This document shows positions 35,126 through 36,742 of a stretch of DNA of 36,742 nucleotides, piece by piece (within the stretch, counting starts at the first letter, position 1; every line of letters starts with the position of its first letter). The notes beneath the pieces are model-generated. The model did no database searches. It was not told the DNA's origin and was given only the letters and a program-made list of their open reading frames with translations. A program made the position numbers and the translations under genes. Source of the stretch: Polyangiaceae bacterium (GTDB taxonomy: Bacteria > Myxococcota_A > Polyangia > Polyangiales > Polyangiaceae); assembly GCA_025934595.1 (NCBI GenBank), contig JAICXU010000002.1:1-36742 (forward strand). The letters are read 5' to 3'.

Positions 35126-35800
35126 ATGAGCCGCCCCATTCACGCCGACGCCGACCAGACTCGAAATCGCATTCTCGAGAGCGCCACCGTTCTCTTCGCC
35201 GAACGCGGCGTCGGCCAGACGTCGGTCCGTGACATCGCGGGCAAGGCGAACGTGAGCCTCGCGATGGTGAGCCATTACTTCGGCGGCAAAGACGGGCTTT
35301 ATGACGCGTGCATCGAGGCGATGTTCGCCGAGCTCGGATCGATGCGCGAAATCTTGGCGACCGAGCTCGAGCTCGATTCCGAAAAAAGCGCGCCGCTGGG
35401 CGAGCTCTTCGTGCTCGCCGTGCACGTCATGTTTCGATTCGCGTGCGATCATCGCACCGCGATTCGTCTCCTCATCCGAGACGCCGTGTCGACCGGCGAG
35501 GTGTCGCCGACGGGTCGCAAGATGCTCCTCGAGACGATGAAGATGATCACCGAAGCGCTGTCGATGCGCATCGGTCGGCCCGCGAACGAGCTGCGTTTGC
35601 CGCTGCAAAGCATCGTGTTCTTGATCGCGCGCTATGCGGCGCAAGCCGAGAGCGAGCTCTGCATCGTCGCCGGATTTCCGGTGAAAGAAAAAGAGAAAGC
35701 GCGCGCTGCGGTCGAAGCGCATCTCGTCGAAGTCGCGCTCGGCCTGCTCGGAATGAATGCATCACCGAAGCTGGCGAAGAAGAAGGGGAGCGTAAAATGA
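35126..35800 (+). CDS. TetR/AcrR family transcriptional regulator
   Basis: ADQTRNRILESATVLFAERGVGQTSVRDIAGKANVSLAMVSHYFGGKDGLYDACIEAMF is the TetR_N HTH signature. Confidence 0.96.
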   Translation: MSRPIHADADQTRNRILESATVLFAERGVGQTSVRDIAGKANVSLAMVSHYFGGKDGLYDACIEAMFAELGSMREILATELELDSEKSAPLGELFVLAVHVMFRFACDHRTAIRLLIRDAVSTGEVSPTGRKMLLETMKMITEALSMRIGRPANELRLPLQSIVFLIARYAAQAESELCIVAGFPVKEKEKARAAVEAHLVEVALGLLGMNASPKLAKKKGSVK

Positions 35801-36720
35801 TGACCGAGCTCAAGACCGTGACCGAGACCAAGGCGAAGACCCACACGAAGACCGAGGTCCCGGTCGATGTCGAGGTCGATGGTTCCGTCGACGTCGATGC
35901 GCTGCCGCTGACGACGCGCTTCACGCTCGGACCGCGCATCACGCCGGTGCAGCGTGCGTTCTTGAAGAAGCACGGCTTTCTCGTGTTCGCGAAGGTCGCG
36001 TCGCAAAGCGAAGTCGACATGATCGCGAGCGAGCTCGATCGCATCGAGCGGGACTTCATCTCCGAAGGAAAAAAGAGCGTGTTCGGCATTCCGCTCTTCT
36101 GGGGAACGCGCCAAAATCAGCCATTTTTGCAGCGATTTCCGTTCACGAGCGTGTTCTCGGAAAAAATCCGCGACTTCGTCCGCGACGATCGCTTCGCCCC
36201 CATTCGCGATCTCGTCGGCTCCGGCGCGCGCGTCGGCGACCGCGAAAAAGACGGCGTCGTCGTGAATCGGTACATCAACGTGCCCGGCAGCGCGTATCCG
36301 CGTCTCGGCTGGCACACCGACGGCCTGCGCGATCTGTTTTATCTGCGCATGCCGAAAGAGATGCTGAACATCGGCCTGCATCTCGACTTTTGCGACGAGG
36401 ACCAAGGTGGACTTCGTCTCATTCCTGGAAGCCACACGCAGGGCTTCTGGGGAATGTGCTTCGGAAAGATTTATTACACGAACGGCGTCGACGAGCGCGA
36501 GATCACCGTCGTGACCGAGCCCGGCGATCTCACCGTGCACGATGGTCGCCTCTGGCATCGCGTCGAAAAATCGAAACGCACGGGGCAGGCGAGCCTGCGT
36601 CGATCGATGTACGTGCCCTACCTCACCGATGCGTACCAACCCAAGGACGACACGAGCAAAACCCCGCTTTATCATTACGCGGGCGCCGCCCTTCGCTTTG
36701 CGAAAAGGATCTTCGGCTGA
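35797..36720 (+). CDS. Phytanoyl-CoA dioxygenase (PhyH) family Fe(II)/2-oxoglutarate oxygenase
   Basis: FLKKHGFLVFAKVASQSEVD; PRLGWHTDGLRDLFY (HxD); LHLDFCDEDQGGLRLIPGSHTQGF; PGDLTVHDGRLWHRVEKS (distal His). ATGA overlap with the TetR gene. Confidence 0.9.
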   Translation: MMTELKTVTETKAKTHTKTEVPVDVEVDGSVDVDALPLTTRFTLGPRITPVQRAFLKKHGFLVFAKVASQSEVDMIASELDRIERDFISEGKKSVFGIPLFWGTRQNQPFLQRFPFTSVFSEKIRDFVRDDRFAPIRDLVGSGARVGDREKDGVVVNRYINVPGSAYPRLGWHTDGLRDLFYLRMPKEMLNIGLHLDFCDEDQGGLRLIPGSHTQGFWGMCFGKIYYTNGVDEREITVVTEPGDLTVHDGRLWHRVEKSKRTGQASLRRSMYVPYLTDAYQPKDDTSKTPLYHYAGAALRFAKRIFG

Positions 36721-36742
36721 ACGGGTACCGGTGACAAAGGAG

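Noticed and set aside
1-36742. CRISPR array, transposon, prophage or integrase
   Set aside because: No regularly spaced repeats, cas-like, transposase, integrase or phage structural proteins recognised on either strand.

Overview
The window is gene-dense, high-GC bacterial chromosome. Protein style and Cys-rich lipoproteins suggest a myxobacterial (Myxococcota) genome, but this is inferred from composition only. I support about 31 CDS. They include a partial gamma-glutamyltransferase; an ECF sigma/zinc anti-sigma pair and a second lone ECF sigma; a PhaR-type regulator; an orphan FecE/BtuD-type ABC ATPase; a thioredoxin and a TlpA-like thioredoxin flanking a compact type III-like restriction-modification module (Res, Mod, divergent XRE regulator); and two orphan histidine kinases. 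Further along are a squalene-hopene-cyclase-family protein with an altered DxDD motif, a GH15 enzyme, a SUMF1-fold protein lacking one catalytic Cys, an SLT-like lipoprotein, aspS, an agmatinase-family/glutamine-synthetase-family divergent pair, a membrane glycosyltransferase cluster, a probable outer-membrane protein, a probably frameshifted lipoprotein gene, and a TetR-PhyH operon. I saw no tRNA, rRNA, CRISPR array, transposase or integrase. Best candidates for a second look: (i) the cyclase-family gene with DVDTTG, translationally overlapped with a sensor kinase gene and apparently using a non-canonical start; (ii) the R-M module, whose methyltransferase ends in a PKD/Ig-like domain and whose divergent promoter carries a duplicated ACATGTGC element; (iii) two ~85-bp nested inverted repeats built from CGCCAAG units, both in convergent intergenic gaps. 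No similarity searches were possible; all family calls come from reading motifs.
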